From assembly GCA_027067855.1 (NCBI GenBank), contig JAMOUX010000013.1:1-64000 (forward strand): a stretch of DNA of 64,000 bases. Reading direction: 5' to 3'. Both the position numbers and the translations under genes were made by a program. The notes beneath the pieces were generated by a model. It was given only the letters and a program-made list of their open reading frames with translations. It did no database searches and had not been told where the DNA came from. Position 1 is the first letter of the stretch, and the number at the start of each line of letters is the position of its first letter. This document shows, in pieces, positions 41,723 to 51,317 of this stretch. The DNA comes from Candidatus Fermentibacteraceae bacterium. Lineage in GTDB: Bacteria; Fermentibacterota; Fermentibacteria; Fermentibacterales; JCC-6.

Positions 41723-42925
41723 ATGAAACCGTTCCAGGCGGTAAGGGTTTCGGAGAGAGTCTACTGGGTGGGAGCCGTGGACTGGCGGGTGAGGGACTTC
41801 CACGGTTACAGCACGAGCCGGGGCAGCACGTACAACGCGTTTCTGGTAGAGGCGGACAGGCTGACCCTGGTGGATACGGTGAAGGCTCCCTTCCTGGACG
41901 AGATGATGCAGAGAATCTCGTCGGTTTGCGATCCCTCGAAAATAGACGTGATAGTGAGCAACCATTCCGAGATGGATCACACGGGGGCTCTGCCCGATAC
42001 CGTGGAGATGGTAAAGCCCTCGGAAGTGTACGCCTCGAAGATGGGGGTCGATGCCTTGGCCGCTCATTTTCATTGGGATCGGGAAGTCAAGGCGGTTTCC
42101 TCGGGAGACCGGCTGGATCTTGGCGGCGCCGTCCTGCATTTCATCGAGACCAGGATGCTTCACTGGCCCGACAGTATGGTCGCCTATCTCCCGGAGGACA
42201 GGTTGCTGTTCAGCCAGGATGGTTTCGGGATGCATCTGGCATCCACTGAACGGTTCGATGACCTCCTGCCCATGGCCCTGCTGGAGGAGGAAGCCAGGAA
42301 ATACTACGCCAACATCCTTATGCCTTTTTCCGGCCTGGTCGAAAAGCTGGTGAGAGACATCGCGGGGATGGAACTGGAAATAGACGTGCTCTGTCCCGAT
42401 CATGGTCCCGTATGGAGGAAAAACGTTCAGTGGATCATCGACAAGTGGAACACCTGGGCATCTAAGCCCAAGATTCCCAGGGGGCTGGTGATCTACGACA
42501 CCATGTGGGGCAGTACGGGGAAGATGGCCCGTGCGGTGGCCGAGGGTATGCTGCATAAGGGTGTCGAATCGAAGGTGTTTCCCCTGAGGGCTACCCACAT
42601 AAGTGACGTGGCCTCGGAGTTGTTGGAGGCATCGGCGTTGGTGGTGGGCAGCCCCACGTTAAACGGACGCATTTTCCCCTCCGTCGCGGAATGCCTCAAC
42701 TACCTGGGCGGCCTGAAACCGAAGGGACTGGTTGGAGCCGCATTCGGTTCCTACGGATGGAGCGGCGAATCCGTAAAGGAACTCAACGGTATCCTGGAGA
42801 AGATGAAAGTGCACCTGGTGAGCGGGGGTTTCTCGGTGAAGTACGTTCCGAAGGATGATGACCTGGAAAAGTGTTTCGAACTCGGCGCGGCGGTTGCCGG
42901 AGAGCTTCTCCGGGAGAGCGGATAA
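41723..42925 (+). CDS. fprA: A-type flavodiiron protein (FprA), O2 or NO reductase
   Basis: Reduces O2 to water or NO to N2O in anaerobes. The 400-residue protein has an N-terminal metallo-beta-lactamase diiron domain ([22 protein letters not shown] and CPDHGPVW carry the ligands). The C-terminal flavodoxin domain binds FMN ([44 protein letters not shown]). The ATG at 41723 is chosen because GGAGG sits 8 bases upstream; the ATG at 41708 would include that site. Its electron donor is likely the flavin reductase-rubredoxin protein encoded next. Confidence 0.95.
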   Translation: MKPFQAVRVSERVYWVGAVDWRVRDFHGYSTSRGSTYNAFLVEADRLTLVDTVKAPFLDEMMQRISSVCDPSKIDVIVSNHSEMDHTGALPDTVEMVKPSEVYASKMGVDALAAHFHWDREVKAVSSGDRLDLGGAVLHFIETRMLHWPDSMVAYLPEDRLLFSQDGFGMHLASTERFDDLLPMALLEEEARKYYANILMPFSGLVEKLVRDIAGMELEIDVLCPDHGPVWRKNVQWIIDKWNTWASKPKIPRGLVIYDTMWGSTGKMARAVAEGMLHKGVESKVFPLRATHISDVASELLEASALVVGSPTLNGRIFPSVAECLNYLGGLKPKGLVGAAFGSYGWSGESVKELNGILEKMKVHLVSGGFSVKYVPKDDDLEKCFELGAAVAGELLRESG

Positions 42926-43629
42926 TGGATATGGCCCCGCTCCTCACGGTTTCCTACGGGTTGTACATCGTAGGCGCCGGGAGGGGGGAGAAACTGAACG
43001 GCCAGGTATCCAACACGGTCTTTCAGGTCACCTCCGAGCCTCCGCAGATTGCGGTGTCCGTAAACAAGGTGGAATTGACTCACGAAATCATCACTGAGAC
43101 CCGGAGGTGCGGCGTGGGCGTCCTGAGCCGTGACGCCGACCTGGATTTCATAGGAAAATTCGGTTTCAGGAGCGGCCGTGATGTCGACAAGTTCGCCGAT
43201 GTTCCATATTTCATCACCCCGGGGGGGTGTCCCCTGCCCGAGAAGAACGTGTTATCCTACATCGACCTGCAAGTAACGGGTTCGCACGATGCCGGTACCC
43301 ACACGGTATTCTTCGGGATCGTGACCGATTGTGGTATAATCGGGGAGGGCAGACCCATGACCTACGAATACTACCGGGAAGTCCTGTGCGGGAAGAGTCC
43401 TCCCACGGCGCCGTCCTATGTGGCCGGCGTGTCGGGCGGAACGATTTCCGGAGAAGGAAAGGAAACGAAGATGAAGAAGTACGTATGCAACATTTGCGGA
43501 TATGTCTACGATCCCCAGGTAGGTGATCCCGACGGTGGTGTGGAACCGGGAACCCCGTTCGAGGATATACCTGATGACTGGGTGTGTCCGGTGTGCGGCG
43601 TAGGCAAGGACCAGTTCACCCAGGCCTGA
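42925..43629 (+). CDS. hrb: Flavin reductase-rubredoxin fusion (high-molecular-weight rubredoxin)
   Basis: A 234-residue fusion. Residues 1 to about 165 form an FMN-binding flavin-reductase-like domain ([39 protein letters not shown]). Residues 183-234 are a complete rubredoxin with Cys188, Cys191, Cys221 and Cys224. Moorella Hrb has this architecture and feeds NADH electrons to FprA, here the adjacent gene with TAATG overlap. A possible internal start, ATG at 43471 behind GAAAGGAAACG, would give free rubredoxin from the same gene. Last gene of the PerR operon; only 4 bases separate it from a convergent gene. Confidence 0.93.
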   Translation: MDMAPLLTVSYGLYIVGAGRGEKLNGQVSNTVFQVTSEPPQIAVSVNKVELTHEIITETRRCGVGVLSRDADLDFIGKFGFRSGRDVDKFADVPYFITPGGCPLPEKNVLSYIDLQVTGSHDAGTHTVFFGIVTDCGIIGEGRPMTYEYYREVLCGKSPPTAPSYVAGVSGGTISGEGKETKMKKYVCNICGYVYDPQVGDPDGGVEPGTPFEDIPDDWVCPVCGVGKDQFTQA

Positions 43630-43633
43630 CGGA

Positions 43634-44920
43634 TCAAGCTTCGGGGTCCCATTCCGGGATGAAGTCCTTCCCCCTCCAGGACGACCCGGGGTGGGGCCCC
43701 CCTCCGCCTTCCAGGAATTCTTCCTCCACTTGTTCCAGGTAATTCATGCATCGTCTGACGTACTCCCTTTTTTCGCGATAATCTCCGGGGAAGAAACTTC
43801 TTTTGAAACCGTAAACGATAATGTTTCTGAGATCATCCGGATCGAGACCGAAGGCGTTGACGGCCTTGAGCAGTTCGTCGGTTACCGAGGTGTTGGAGAC
43901 GGTCCTGTTGTCGGTGCATATGGTCAGGGAGAGCTTCCTCTTCATCATTTCGCCGAAAGGATGATCTTCCATCCTCCGCAGTGAAGGCCTCGTCTGCATG
44001 TTGGAAGTGAGGCAGATCTCCAGGGTGACCCTGCGGTCTGCGACGTAGCCCGAAAGGGTGTCCACGTACATTTTCGGGTCCTCTATCCGTTCCGAAGTCA
44101 CCGCGTCGGGATTCAGCAGGGTGAAACCGTGTCCTATCCTGTCGGCGTAGAGTTCCGTTATGGCCTGGTAGATGCTTTCCGGACCGTAAGCCTCTCCGGC
44201 GTGCACGGTTTTGCGCAGGAAGTGTCGCTGGGCCTGCCTGAATGTTTCCGCGTGGTTCATGGCCGGCCACCCTTCTTCCGATCCGGCAAGGTCTATGCCT
44301 ACGACCGGCAGCCCTTCCTTCCACCTGGCCCCTGCCGCGGCGGATTCCAGTTCCATGGACGCCAGGGCGAAGATTCTTTCGCGGTCGGAATACCTGTGCA
44401 TCTCGAAGAAACGGCGGTACCATTCCGAAAAGGAAGGGGTGAAGAACCGGATGGCGCAGGCTATGATGCCGTACCTGAAAGGCGGTTCCTTTCCCGAGAC
44501 GACTTCCGGACGGGAATTGAACTGACTTTCCGCCCGGGCCAGGCCGTCGTTCACCGCTCTGATGCAGTCCACCAGGTCCATTTCCCCGGAAGCATGGAGT
44601 TGCGGAGCGAAACGTACTTCCACGTAACGCACTCCTTCATTCTGATTATCCAGGGCCAGTTCGTAGGCGACCCTTTCCAGGCGTTTCCGGGAATTCATCA
44701 GTGTCGCCGTGTAGCTGAATCCGGTGAGGTAGTCGTCCAGATCCCGGTAATGATCCTTGAAGACCGTTTCCCGCAGTCCCTGTTCCGTATACGATGGGAG
44801 ATTCATGCCCGATTCCCTCGCGAATTCCAGGAACGTGTCAATCCTTATGCTGCCGTCGAGGTGTACGTGGAGGTCGGTCTTGGGGATTTTCTCCAGGAAG
44901 GTCCTGTTCAAGGCCGACAT
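43634..44920 (-). CDS. add: Adenosine deaminase
   Basis: A 428-residue purine-salvage enzyme converting adenosine to inosine. Zinc and catalytic motifs are TDLHVHLDGSI near the N-terminus, KTVHAGEAYGPES, DRIGHGFTL and SLTICTDNRTVSNTS. The D-N pair in the last motif, rather than D-D, is also found in actinobacterial-type Add proteins. The protein is longer than average, with a 60-residue C-terminal extension (PGDYREKREYVRRCMNYLEQ... GGGGPHPG). It lies 2 bases from the barrel gene upstream, so the two may be cotranscribed. Confidence 0.9.
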   Translation of the reverse strand: MSALNRTFLEKIPKTDLHVHLDGSIRIDTFLEFARESGMNLPSYTEQGLRETVFKDHYRDLDDYLTGFSYTATLMNSRKRLERVAYELALDNQNEGVRYVEVRFAPQLHASGEMDLVDCIRAVNDGLARAESQFNSRPEVVSGKEPPFRYGIIACAIRFFTPSFSEWYRRFFEMHRYSDRERIFALASMELESAAAGARWKEGLPVVGIDLAGSEEGWPAMNHAETFRQAQRHFLRKTVHAGEAYGPESIYQAITELYADRIGHGFTLLNPDAVTSERIEDPKMYVDTLSGYVADRRVTLEICLTSNMQTRPSLRRMEDHPFGEMMKRKLSLTICTDNRTVSNTSVTDELLKAVNAFGLDPDDLRNIIVYGFKRSFFPGDYREKREYVRRCMNYLEQVEEEFLEGGGGPHPGSSWRGKDFIPEWDPEA

Positions 44921-44922
44921 TT

Positions 44923-45957
44923 TCAGAAAAGTTCTCCCAGGGCCATCTGTATGCCCAATCCCTCGGGGGACATGGCAAAATCGGCCCTGAGCGTTCCGCC
45001 GCCCGGAAGATGTACCCTGGCGCCGATTCCACCGTCCAGGTGGAATCCGTTCATGGTAAGATCCCCGGGTTCGTCGGCTACCCGTCCGGCGTCACCGAAG
45101 AGGACCAGGGCGAAAGACAGCCTCTCTTTTTCGCTTACGGGAATGGAGAAGATGCCCTGCCTGAGTTCCAGGTTCGTCAGGATGTTCCAGTTCCCGGTGA
45201 AGCGGGCATCGTCGTATCCGCGAAGTCCCGAGGAACCGCCCAGGGAAGGGAGGAAGGGAAAAGGCGTGGAGGATGTTCCATCGTGGACTCCCAATTTCAC
45301 CCTCAGGCACGGTAGCGTGGAAACTCCCGCAGGAATGAAAACCGCGGCCGAGACGGATGCCCGGGAATAGGACGGCCCATTCCCGGCCTGGTGGGAGAAT
45401 TCACCCAGGAGATAACCGGAGGGAAACCGGCTGTGATTCCACTTGCAGCGGAGTGTTGGGCCGGCCGTCCAGGTGGAGGGGTACTCGTCCGAAGGGGAGG
45501 AAGCCCAGAGGGTATCCGGCTCCCTGTCGTAAACCGTTGAATGAAGAACGGTTCCACCGGCTTCAATGGTGAGATCGTCCATGGGTTCGAAAGTGAAACT
45601 TCCGGATATTTCCGCCGTTTCCGATGTGTATTCCGCATAGGTTTCGTCGGAACCGTCGTTGCCCCAACCGAAGAATTTCTCGCCTTTGTGGGTGGAGTAG
45701 CCCGCCCCGAGATTCAGTATTCCCCGTTTCCACGGGACCATGAATCGTGGTTCCAGACTCATGCTTCCGTTCATGCAGACGTAGCTCAGGGTGCTGAAAG
45801 CGAAAGGTTCGTACGGAGGAACGGTGTTGTGATTGATAACCACCCCTGCAAGCAGCCCCGAACCGGAACCGTAGCTGAGCAGGGGAACAAAATTCCAAGC
45901 GGCCGAAGTGAACGGTATCGCCATGAGAGCAATCGCTGCGATAGTCGAAGATTTCAT
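44923..45957 (-). CDS. Outer-membrane barrel protein with Omp85/BamA-like C-terminal barrel
   Basis: A 344-residue protein with a signal peptide (1-19) and beta-barrel strands throughout. The Omp85 lid-lock motif GGSSGLRGYDD near residue 255 and a C-terminal strand (GIQMALGELF) ending in Phe place it in the surface-antigen (PF01103) group. No POTRA domain is present, so it is a barrel-only member. GGAAGGTGAG precedes the ATG at 45957. Substrate or lipid cargo is unknown. Confidence 0.78.
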   Translation of the reverse strand: MKSSTIAAIALMAIPFTSAAWNFVPLLSYGSGSGLLAGVVINHNTVPPYEPFAFSTLSYVCMNGSMSLEPRFMVPWKRGILNLGAGYSTHKGEKFFGWGNDGSDETYAEYTSETAEISGSFTFEPMDDLTIEAGGTVLHSTVYDREPDTLWASSPSDEYPSTWTAGPTLRCKWNHSRFPSGYLLGEFSHQAGNGPSYSRASVSAAVFIPAGVSTLPCLRVKLGVHDGTSSTPFPFLPSLGGSSGLRGYDDARFTGNWNILTNLELRQGIFSIPVSEKERLSFALVLFGDAGRVADEPGDLTMNGFHLDGGIGARVHLPGGGTLRADFAMSPEGLGIQMALGELF

Positions 45958-46098
45958 CTCACCTTCCTTGCGTCGGCGCCAACGTTTCACGACGAATATA
46001 TCCGCAGGTTCGCTCCGGGGGTATCGGGTAACGTGGTGTTCCCATTGCGTCGCTGAAAAGTATATTTGTCCCGATAAACATGAAAGGCTGGATATCCG

Positions 46099-46806
46099 TT
46101 GAAGAAACCCCTGATAGTGGTACCCACCTACAACGAGGTGGACAACATAAGGAAGCTGTTGCCGGTTCTGCTGAACCTTCCCCTGGGAGCGGACGTGCTG
46201 GTGGTCGATGACAGCAGTCCCGACGGTACCGGAGACGTGGTGCGGAAATTCACCTCCGGGGGGAGGGTGCACCTTCTTCAGCGTCCGGGAAAGGCAGGAT
46301 TGGGCCAGGCTTACATAGCCGGTTTCGGATGGGCCCTGGAACGGGAGGAGTACGATCCGATAATACAAATGGATGCGGATTTTTCTCACTCTCCCGGCAA
46401 GATCGTTAAATTGGTGGATGCATTGAAGGACTACGACCTGGCAATCGGCTCCCGTTACTGCAGCGGCGTCAACGTGGTGAACTGGCCTCTTTCCAGGCTG
46501 CTGTTGTCATGGTTCGCCAACCGTTACACGAAACTGGTCACCGGGTTGCCGATCGAGGATGCCACCGGCGGATTCAAGGCGTTCAGAAGGGAAACCCTGG
46601 AAAAGCTGGATCTTTCCTCGATCAAGTCGGACGGCTACTCGTTCCAGATAGAGGTGACCTACAAACTGTACAAGGCCGGCTGTTCCATTGCCGAGGTTCC
46701 CATAGTGTTCGTCGACAGGCACTCGGGCACTTCTAAGATGACGAAAAGCATAGTCTGGGAAGCGGTCCGGATGGTTTGGCACCTTCGTTTTCCCAAGCTG
46801 TTCTAG
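46099..46806 (+). CDS. Polyprenol-phosphate mannosyl/glucosyltransferase (GT2, DPM1-like)
   Basis: A 235-residue cytoplasmic GT2 enzyme transferring a sugar to a polyprenyl phosphate. Family motifs are IVVPTYNEVDNIRKL, VLVVDDSSPDGTG, IIQMDADFSHSPGKI (the D-x-D metal site), GSRYCSGVNVVNWP and IPIVFVDRHSGTSKMT-like text near the end. It has no C-terminal membrane domain. The start is a TTG at 46099 (AAAGG lies 12 bases upstream). It may feed the polytopic transferase encoded at 50028. Confidence 0.88.
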   Translation: MKKPLIVVPTYNEVDNIRKLLPVLLNLPLGADVLVVDDSSPDGTGDVVRKFTSGGRVHLLQRPGKAGLGQAYIAGFGWALEREEYDPIIQMDADFSHSPGKIVKLVDALKDYDLAIGSRYCSGVNVVNWPLSRLLLSWFANRYTKLVTGLPIEDATGGFKAFRRETLEKLDLSSIKSDGYSFQIEVTYKLYKAGCSIAEVPIVFVDRHSGTSKMTKSIVWEAVRMVWHLRFPKLF

Positions 46807-46818
46807 GAGGATCGAGAC

Positions 46819-49062
46819 ATGTGGTCCGTAGCGCTGGTACTGTCCATGGTCGTCGGGTACTGGTTCCAATTGGGGTTCACTACGTCGCAATCATACGTGA
46901 CTTCCATCGTGGAGGACACGGATGGTTCCATCTGGTGCGGAACGTCGGGCGGTATAGTGCATTATCATCCTTCCCACGGATGGCTCGAACCAATGCTTTA
47001 CCCGGATGGGCTTCCATGGGTCGGGGTCAACGACATCCTGTTGCAGGATTCCCTGCTGTGGGTCGCTACTTCCGGGGGAGGGCTGGTGCTGGTGGACGGC
47101 GGGTCGCCGAAAGTCTTTTCGAGCTACGAGGGAGTGCCCGGTTCGGGAGAGGTGTACGATGTGCACCAGGCGAAGGGATTTATCTGGGTTGGAACGGACG
47201 GCGGCCTTGCCAGGGGGAACTCCGACGGTTTCACGGTGATCGACGCACAGGTCACAGGCGGGGCGTTCGATGCCGATAAGGTGACCGGCATGGATCACAT
47301 GGGAGACGTAATGTACTTTGCCACGGACCGCGGTGTTTATTCCCTGGACCTTTCCGGTTCCGTGTTCGAAGCCTCGTCGTGGACGGACCACGGGGATTCG
47401 ACGTCTGTTCTCGGGATTCGCAAATTCCTGATCCATTCTCGGGACTCGATATTCGGTTACGGGCCGGGAGGCGTTTCCATGAGCGATGGAAACGGCAGGT
47501 GGATGAGGTTGCTGGATTACTCCTCTCACCTGGATTCCACTATAAACGGATTACTGGTTACCGGTGACGGCCTACTGGCTGCCGGAAGGGTGGTGATCAG
47601 GTACGACGGGGATAAGTGGGAGCATTACGGAAACGGATATCCCCCGGAAAGTTACTGTTCCTGCCTGGCCCGGGCGTCTGGCAGGATATGGTGCGGCTAC
47701 GGCGTCATCGACGGTGTTTCCCGGGACGCCGGAAGAGGGTTGGGATACCTGGAAGACGGGACGTGGCGGCATCTGCCCGTACCCGGAATGGGAGGCGGCA
47801 GCTGTTACCAGGCGGCCTTCGGGTACGGACGTATGTACGTAGGCAGCCACAGGTCGGGATTGATGGCGTACTACCCGGATTACGGATGGGTGCAGTTCAC
47901 GAAACGGACCGCCGCCATGCCCACCGATCTCAGGTGTTACTCCGCCGCCGTCACCGATTCCCTGGGAGCGTGGACCGCGGCATATCACTGGGGGCTTACC
48001 TGGATAGGTGACATGGGCACTCCCTCTTTCGAGGACGATACCGTGATAACCTTTGTGTCCGATTCGCTCCAGGGGGTTCCCCCGGGTGCGGTCCAGGTGA
48101 TTTCACCCTTGCTCAACAACCAGGTGGTAATGCTGGCTGCCCAGGGGGGAGCGTTGTGGATAGCTCAGGAGGCGTACTGGCAGACTCCCGATGAACCCAG
48201 CGGCCTGGTGGTTCTCTCGGGAAATCCGTTGAAGGACGACCTGACATGGACCGTGAGAACCGAGGAGGACGGATTGGCGGCAAAGAACCTGCAGAAGATA
48301 TATCCGTGCGGGGATGACAGTCTATGGATAGCCTTCACGTCGGAAGGAGGCTGCCAGCTGCTGGTTCACGGGAGCGATCCCGCCGACAAGTCCGGAGACC
48401 GGTGGTATCCGGCTCCGGGGAAGGCCTACGATACTTCGTGGGGTCTTCCTTCGGGACAGGTTTTCTGTTTTGCCGGAGACGCGGACGGGACGATGCTCCT
48501 GGGAACCGGAAACGGGATCTGCCGCTGGAACGGCTCCGGTTTCGTACAGGTTCCCGGAATACAGGGCATGGTCAAGGCTATGGGATCCGACGGGAGCACG
48601 GGAACGTGGTGTATGACGCAGGATGCCCTGTGGTTCGTGGACGGCGATCGGGTCTCGGCGTACACTCCTTCAAATTCGATATACATACCGACCTCGAGAA
48701 TGGAGAACGAATTCGCTTCCTTCGACGCAGTGTCCGGAATCCTGTACTTCTCCTCTTCCCTGGGACTCTGGTCCGTTTCACCGGGAACCGACGGAAGCGG
48801 GGGCGATGCGCCTGTCTTCTACCCGCAACCCTACCTCCCCTCCGCCGGGGAAATGAAGATGTCCTGGAACGGTGACGAACAGGTTTCGGTGAAGTTCTTC
48901 TCCCTGGATGGAGAGTACCTGGGAGAAGTCGGAGCCGCTTCCTGGAATTCCTGGTCTTGGAACGGGGTCCTTGGAGGTGAGACGCTGAGTTCCGGGGTGT
49001 ACGTTCTGTTGGTGGAATCCGGCGGGAAGACCGTCAGCTGCAAGATGGCGATAGTAAGATAA
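46819..49062 (+). CDS. Large exported beta-propeller protein with FlgD-like sorting domain
   Basis: A 747-residue surface protein with a hydrophobic signal (1-14), then repeated propeller blades of the two-component-regulator type (DTDGSIWCGTSGGIVHY, LLWVATSGGGLVLV, FIWVGTDGGLARG, SLWIAFTSEGG). A C-terminal domain (about 655-747: KFFSLDGEYLGEV, SSGVYVLLVESGGKTVSC) has the FlgD/T9SS sorting form. Unlike the usual propeller sensors, it has no kinase domain. GGAGG precedes the ATG. It is a paralog of the protein at 56596-58770 and begins the overlapping polysaccharide gene set. Confidence 0.82.
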   Translation: MWSVALVLSMVVGYWFQLGFTTSQSYVTSIVEDTDGSIWCGTSGGIVHYHPSHGWLEPMLYPDGLPWVGVNDILLQDSLLWVATSGGGLVLVDGGSPKVFSSYEGVPGSGEVYDVHQAKGFIWVGTDGGLARGNSDGFTVIDAQVTGGAFDADKVTGMDHMGDVMYFATDRGVYSLDLSGSVFEASSWTDHGDSTSVLGIRKFLIHSRDSIFGYGPGGVSMSDGNGRWMRLLDYSSHLDSTINGLLVTGDGLLAAGRVVIRYDGDKWEHYGNGYPPESYCSCLARASGRIWCGYGVIDGVSRDAGRGLGYLEDGTWRHLPVPGMGGGSCYQAAFGYGRMYVGSHRSGLMAYYPDYGWVQFTKRTAAMPTDLRCYSAAVTDSLGAWTAAYHWGLTWIGDMGTPSFEDDTVITFVSDSLQGVPPGAVQVISPLLNNQVVMLAAQGGALWIAQEAYWQTPDEPSGLVVLSGNPLKDDLTWTVRTEEDGLAAKNLQKIYPCGDDSLWIAFTSEGGCQLLVHGSDPADKSGDRWYPAPGKAYDTSWGLPSGQVFCFAGDADGTMLLGTGNGICRWNGSGFVQVPGIQGMVKAMGSDGSTGTWCMTQDALWFVDGDRVSAYTPSNSIYIPTSRMENEFASFDAVSGILYFSSSLGLWSVSPGTDGSGGDAPVFYPQPYLPSAGEMKMSWNGDEQVSVKFFSLDGEYLGEVGAASWNSWSWNGVLGGETLSSGVYVLLVESGGKTVSCKMAIVR

Positions 49063-50027
49063 TGGTAGTAAGGCCCGCGGAGGAAAGAGACAGGAAACGC
49101 TGGACGGATTTCGTAAGGATGTCCAATAACGGCACGATCTTCCACTTGCCGGTCTTTCTCGACTACCATCCGCCGGGGCGGTTCGACAATCATCACCTGC
49201 TGGTGGAGCACGGAAGTGAAATCGTGTCGGTGATCCCGGGGGCCCTGTCCATCCGGGCGGACGGCACCTGGTTCAGATCCTATCCCGGCGCCTCCTTCGG
49301 GGGACCGGTGCTTCCGGATTCCATGGGTCTCAGGAAGACGGAGGAAATCGTGGATGCCCTGCTTTCCTACTGCAGGGAAAATGGCTGGAACGGTCTGGAG
49401 ACCACCGTTCCTCCGACTGTATACTACCGCAGGCCCCACGCGTACCTGGAGTTCGCACTGGTTCGCAGGGGTTTCGTTTACAGTAAAAGGGAACTCACGG
49501 CGGTGGTGGACCTTGGAAGGTTGGGTGAGGAACTGGACCTCGCATTTCGACCTTCCGCCGTGAGAGGAGCAAGAAAAGCCCGCAAGAACGGGGTGAGAAT
49601 AGAGGAGAATCCCGATTTCGCGGCGTTTTATCCGGTCCTGGAAGACAACCTCCAGCAGCGCCACGGTGTCAGACCGACCCACACACTGGAAGAATTGAAG
49701 AAACTAAGGAGTCTCCTGGGCGAGGACGCCGTCAGACAGTTTGTCGCGGTACTGGACGGTAAGATCCTGGCCGGCATGGTGATGTTCCACTGCAATCCCA
49801 GGGTTACCCTGGCTTTCTACATTTCCCACGACCGGGAATACCAGGCCCTGAGGCCGGTGAACCTGCTGTACATGGAGGTCATAAGGTGGGCCGGGAAGAT
49901 GGGATACCGCTACCTCGACCTGGGTACTTTCACCCTGAACATGGAGGTCAACTACGGCTTGTGCAGGTTCAAGGAATCCTTTTCCGCCCGGGGAATGTTC
50001 AGGAACACGTTGTACGGAACAGTCTGA
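49062..50027 (+). CDS. GNAT/FemAB-like acyltransferase (BioF2/CelD-type fold)
   Basis: A 321-residue cytoplasmic protein with two GNAT-like halves. The C-terminal half has the conserved sequence FVAVLDGKILAGMVMFHCN, YQALRPVNLLYMEVIRWAG and GYRYLDLGTFTLNMEVNYGL, typical of FemAB-related acetyltransferases found in polysaccharide and peptidoglycan loci. It may acylate or aminoacylate a lipid-linked sugar. The start overlaps the propeller gene (TAATG). Confidence 0.78.
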   Translation: MVVRPAEERDRKRWTDFVRMSNNGTIFHLPVFLDYHPPGRFDNHHLLVEHGSEIVSVIPGALSIRADGTWFRSYPGASFGGPVLPDSMGLRKTEEIVDALLSYCRENGWNGLETTVPPTVYYRRPHAYLEFALVRRGFVYSKRELTAVVDLGRLGEELDLAFRPSAVRGARKARKNGVRIEENPDFAAFYPVLEDNLQQRHGVRPTHTLEELKKLRSLLGEDAVRQFVAVLDGKILAGMVMFHCNPRVTLAFYISHDREYQALRPVNLLYMEVIRWAGKMGYRYLDLGTFTLNMEVNYGLCRFKESFSARGMFRNTLYGTV

Positions 50028-51317
50028 GTGAGCCGGTTGACTGGTAGGACAGCAGCGGTCCTGTTACTGTGGGCCGGGATCACGGCGATGTTCTTCAGTG
50101 GCAGGATGTACACCACCGACGTGCTGGCACAGCTGGAGGCGGCCGGTTCCCTGGTGGGTATGCGTCCGTTCCTCACCGTATCGGGAGATTACGGCTGGAT
50201 CGTCGAGGGAGTGCGGGAAGGATTCTTCATCCCTCATGGTCCGGGATTCTCCATCCTGCTGATACCCGCCGCGCTGGTAACCGAAGTCTTGGGGCCCCTG
50301 GCGGGGAAGATCACGGTCGCGTTCTCGAATTACCTCTTGGGCCTGGTGCTCGTGGGCTTTTGGTTTGCGGCCGCGTCCCTCCGGTACTCCAGGGTCGGGG
50401 TGTATCGTTTCCTGCTGGTGGCCGTCGGGAGCATGGCGCCGGTGTATTGCAAGATGACTTTCGACGTGACCGCCGCCGCCGCCGCCCTGATGGCGGCCTA
50501 TTATTTCCATCTGGACGGGAAACCCGCCCTCGCAGGCGCTTGTTTCGGAATGGCGTTGCTGGTGAGGCTGGACAGTTTGCTGTTTATACCTCTCTTCCTG
50601 GGAGACCGGCGGGAGATGGCGGTGTTCGCAGCGGCGGTACTGCCCTTCCTGGCGGCGATACTCGGAGCTAACGGTTACAGGTTCGGCAACCCGTTGGAGG
50701 ACGGTCATTCCCAGGACCCGGCCATGGCCGTTGAACCTTTCGGTGGCGGATTGTACGGACTTATTGCCAGTCCGGGTAAGGGGCTTCTGTTTTACGCCCC
50801 CCTATCCGTGGTTGCACTGTTCATTCGTGGGGAATGGAAACTCAAGGTACCATTTGTTTTATCACTCTTCCTGCACGGGTCGCTTCACGATTGGACCGGG
50901 GGGACGGGCTGGGGGCCCAGGTTCCTGTTCACATCTCTGCCGTTCCTGTTGATGCCCCTGTGCAGGAGAGGAGCCGGCGGAAAAATTTTCCCCCTGGCGG
51001 CGACCGCCGGGGTCATCGCCGTGCTGCCCGCCCTGTGGACCAACGCCAGTGCGGTGGAGCAGGCTGCGGGGCCGGATCTTTTTGATCTTCCCGGAAGACA
51101 GGCCGTGGTATGGAGTTTCGGGGCTTCGCCCATGGTGCTTTCCATGGACAGGCTGTTCAGGGAAGTTCCCGACGTACTGGGCGCCCATGTGGCGGCGTCA
51201 GCGGGCCTGTCGCCGTGGATCGGCGTCTTCCTCCAGTTCGCGGCGGGGGCCGTCCTTGTCGTTATGGGTGTACGCCGGGCGGCGATGGAACGGTTGAAGG
51301 AGGCTTCTCCCGGGTGA
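50028..51317 (+). CDS. Polytopic membrane protein, GT39/GT-C-like glycosyltransferase candidate
   Basis: A 429-residue membrane protein with about ten hydrophobic helices. The first loop (MYTTDVLAQLEAAGSLVGMRPFLTVS...) has the acidic residue position expected for GT-C enzymes that take sugars from polyprenyl phosphates. The segment ...LHDWTGGTGWGPRFLFTSLPFL matches a motif I associate with such bacterial dolichyl-P-mannose transferase-like proteins. It starts with GTG at 50028, directly after the preceding stop. A Wzy-type polymerase role is the alternative. Confidence 0.7.
   Translation: MSRLTGRTAAVLLLWAGITAMFFSGRMYTTDVLAQLEAAGSLVGMRPFLTVSGDYGWIVEGVREGFFIPHGPGFSILLIPAALVTEVLGPLAGKITVAFSNYLLGLVLVGFWFAAASLRYSRVGVYRFLLVAVGSMAPVYCKMTFDVTAAAAALMAAYYFHLDGKPALAGACFGMALLVRLDSLLFIPLFLGDRREMAVFAAAVLPFLAAILGANGYRFGNPLEDGHSQDPAMAVEPFGGGLYGLIASPGKGLLFYAPLSVVALFIRGEWKLKVPFVLSLFLHGSLHDWTGGTGWGPRFLFTSLPFLLMPLCRRGAGGKIFPLAATAGVIAVLPALWTNASAVEQAAGPDLFDLPGRQAVVWSFGASPMVLSMDRLFREVPDVLGAHVAASAGLSPWIGVFLQFAAGAVLVVMGVRRAAMERLKEASPG

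Noticed and set aside
46819-49062. Classical one-component or hybrid sensor with propeller input
   Set aside because: There is no transmembrane segment followed by a kinase, GGDEF or DNA-binding domain; the C-terminus is a sorting domain.
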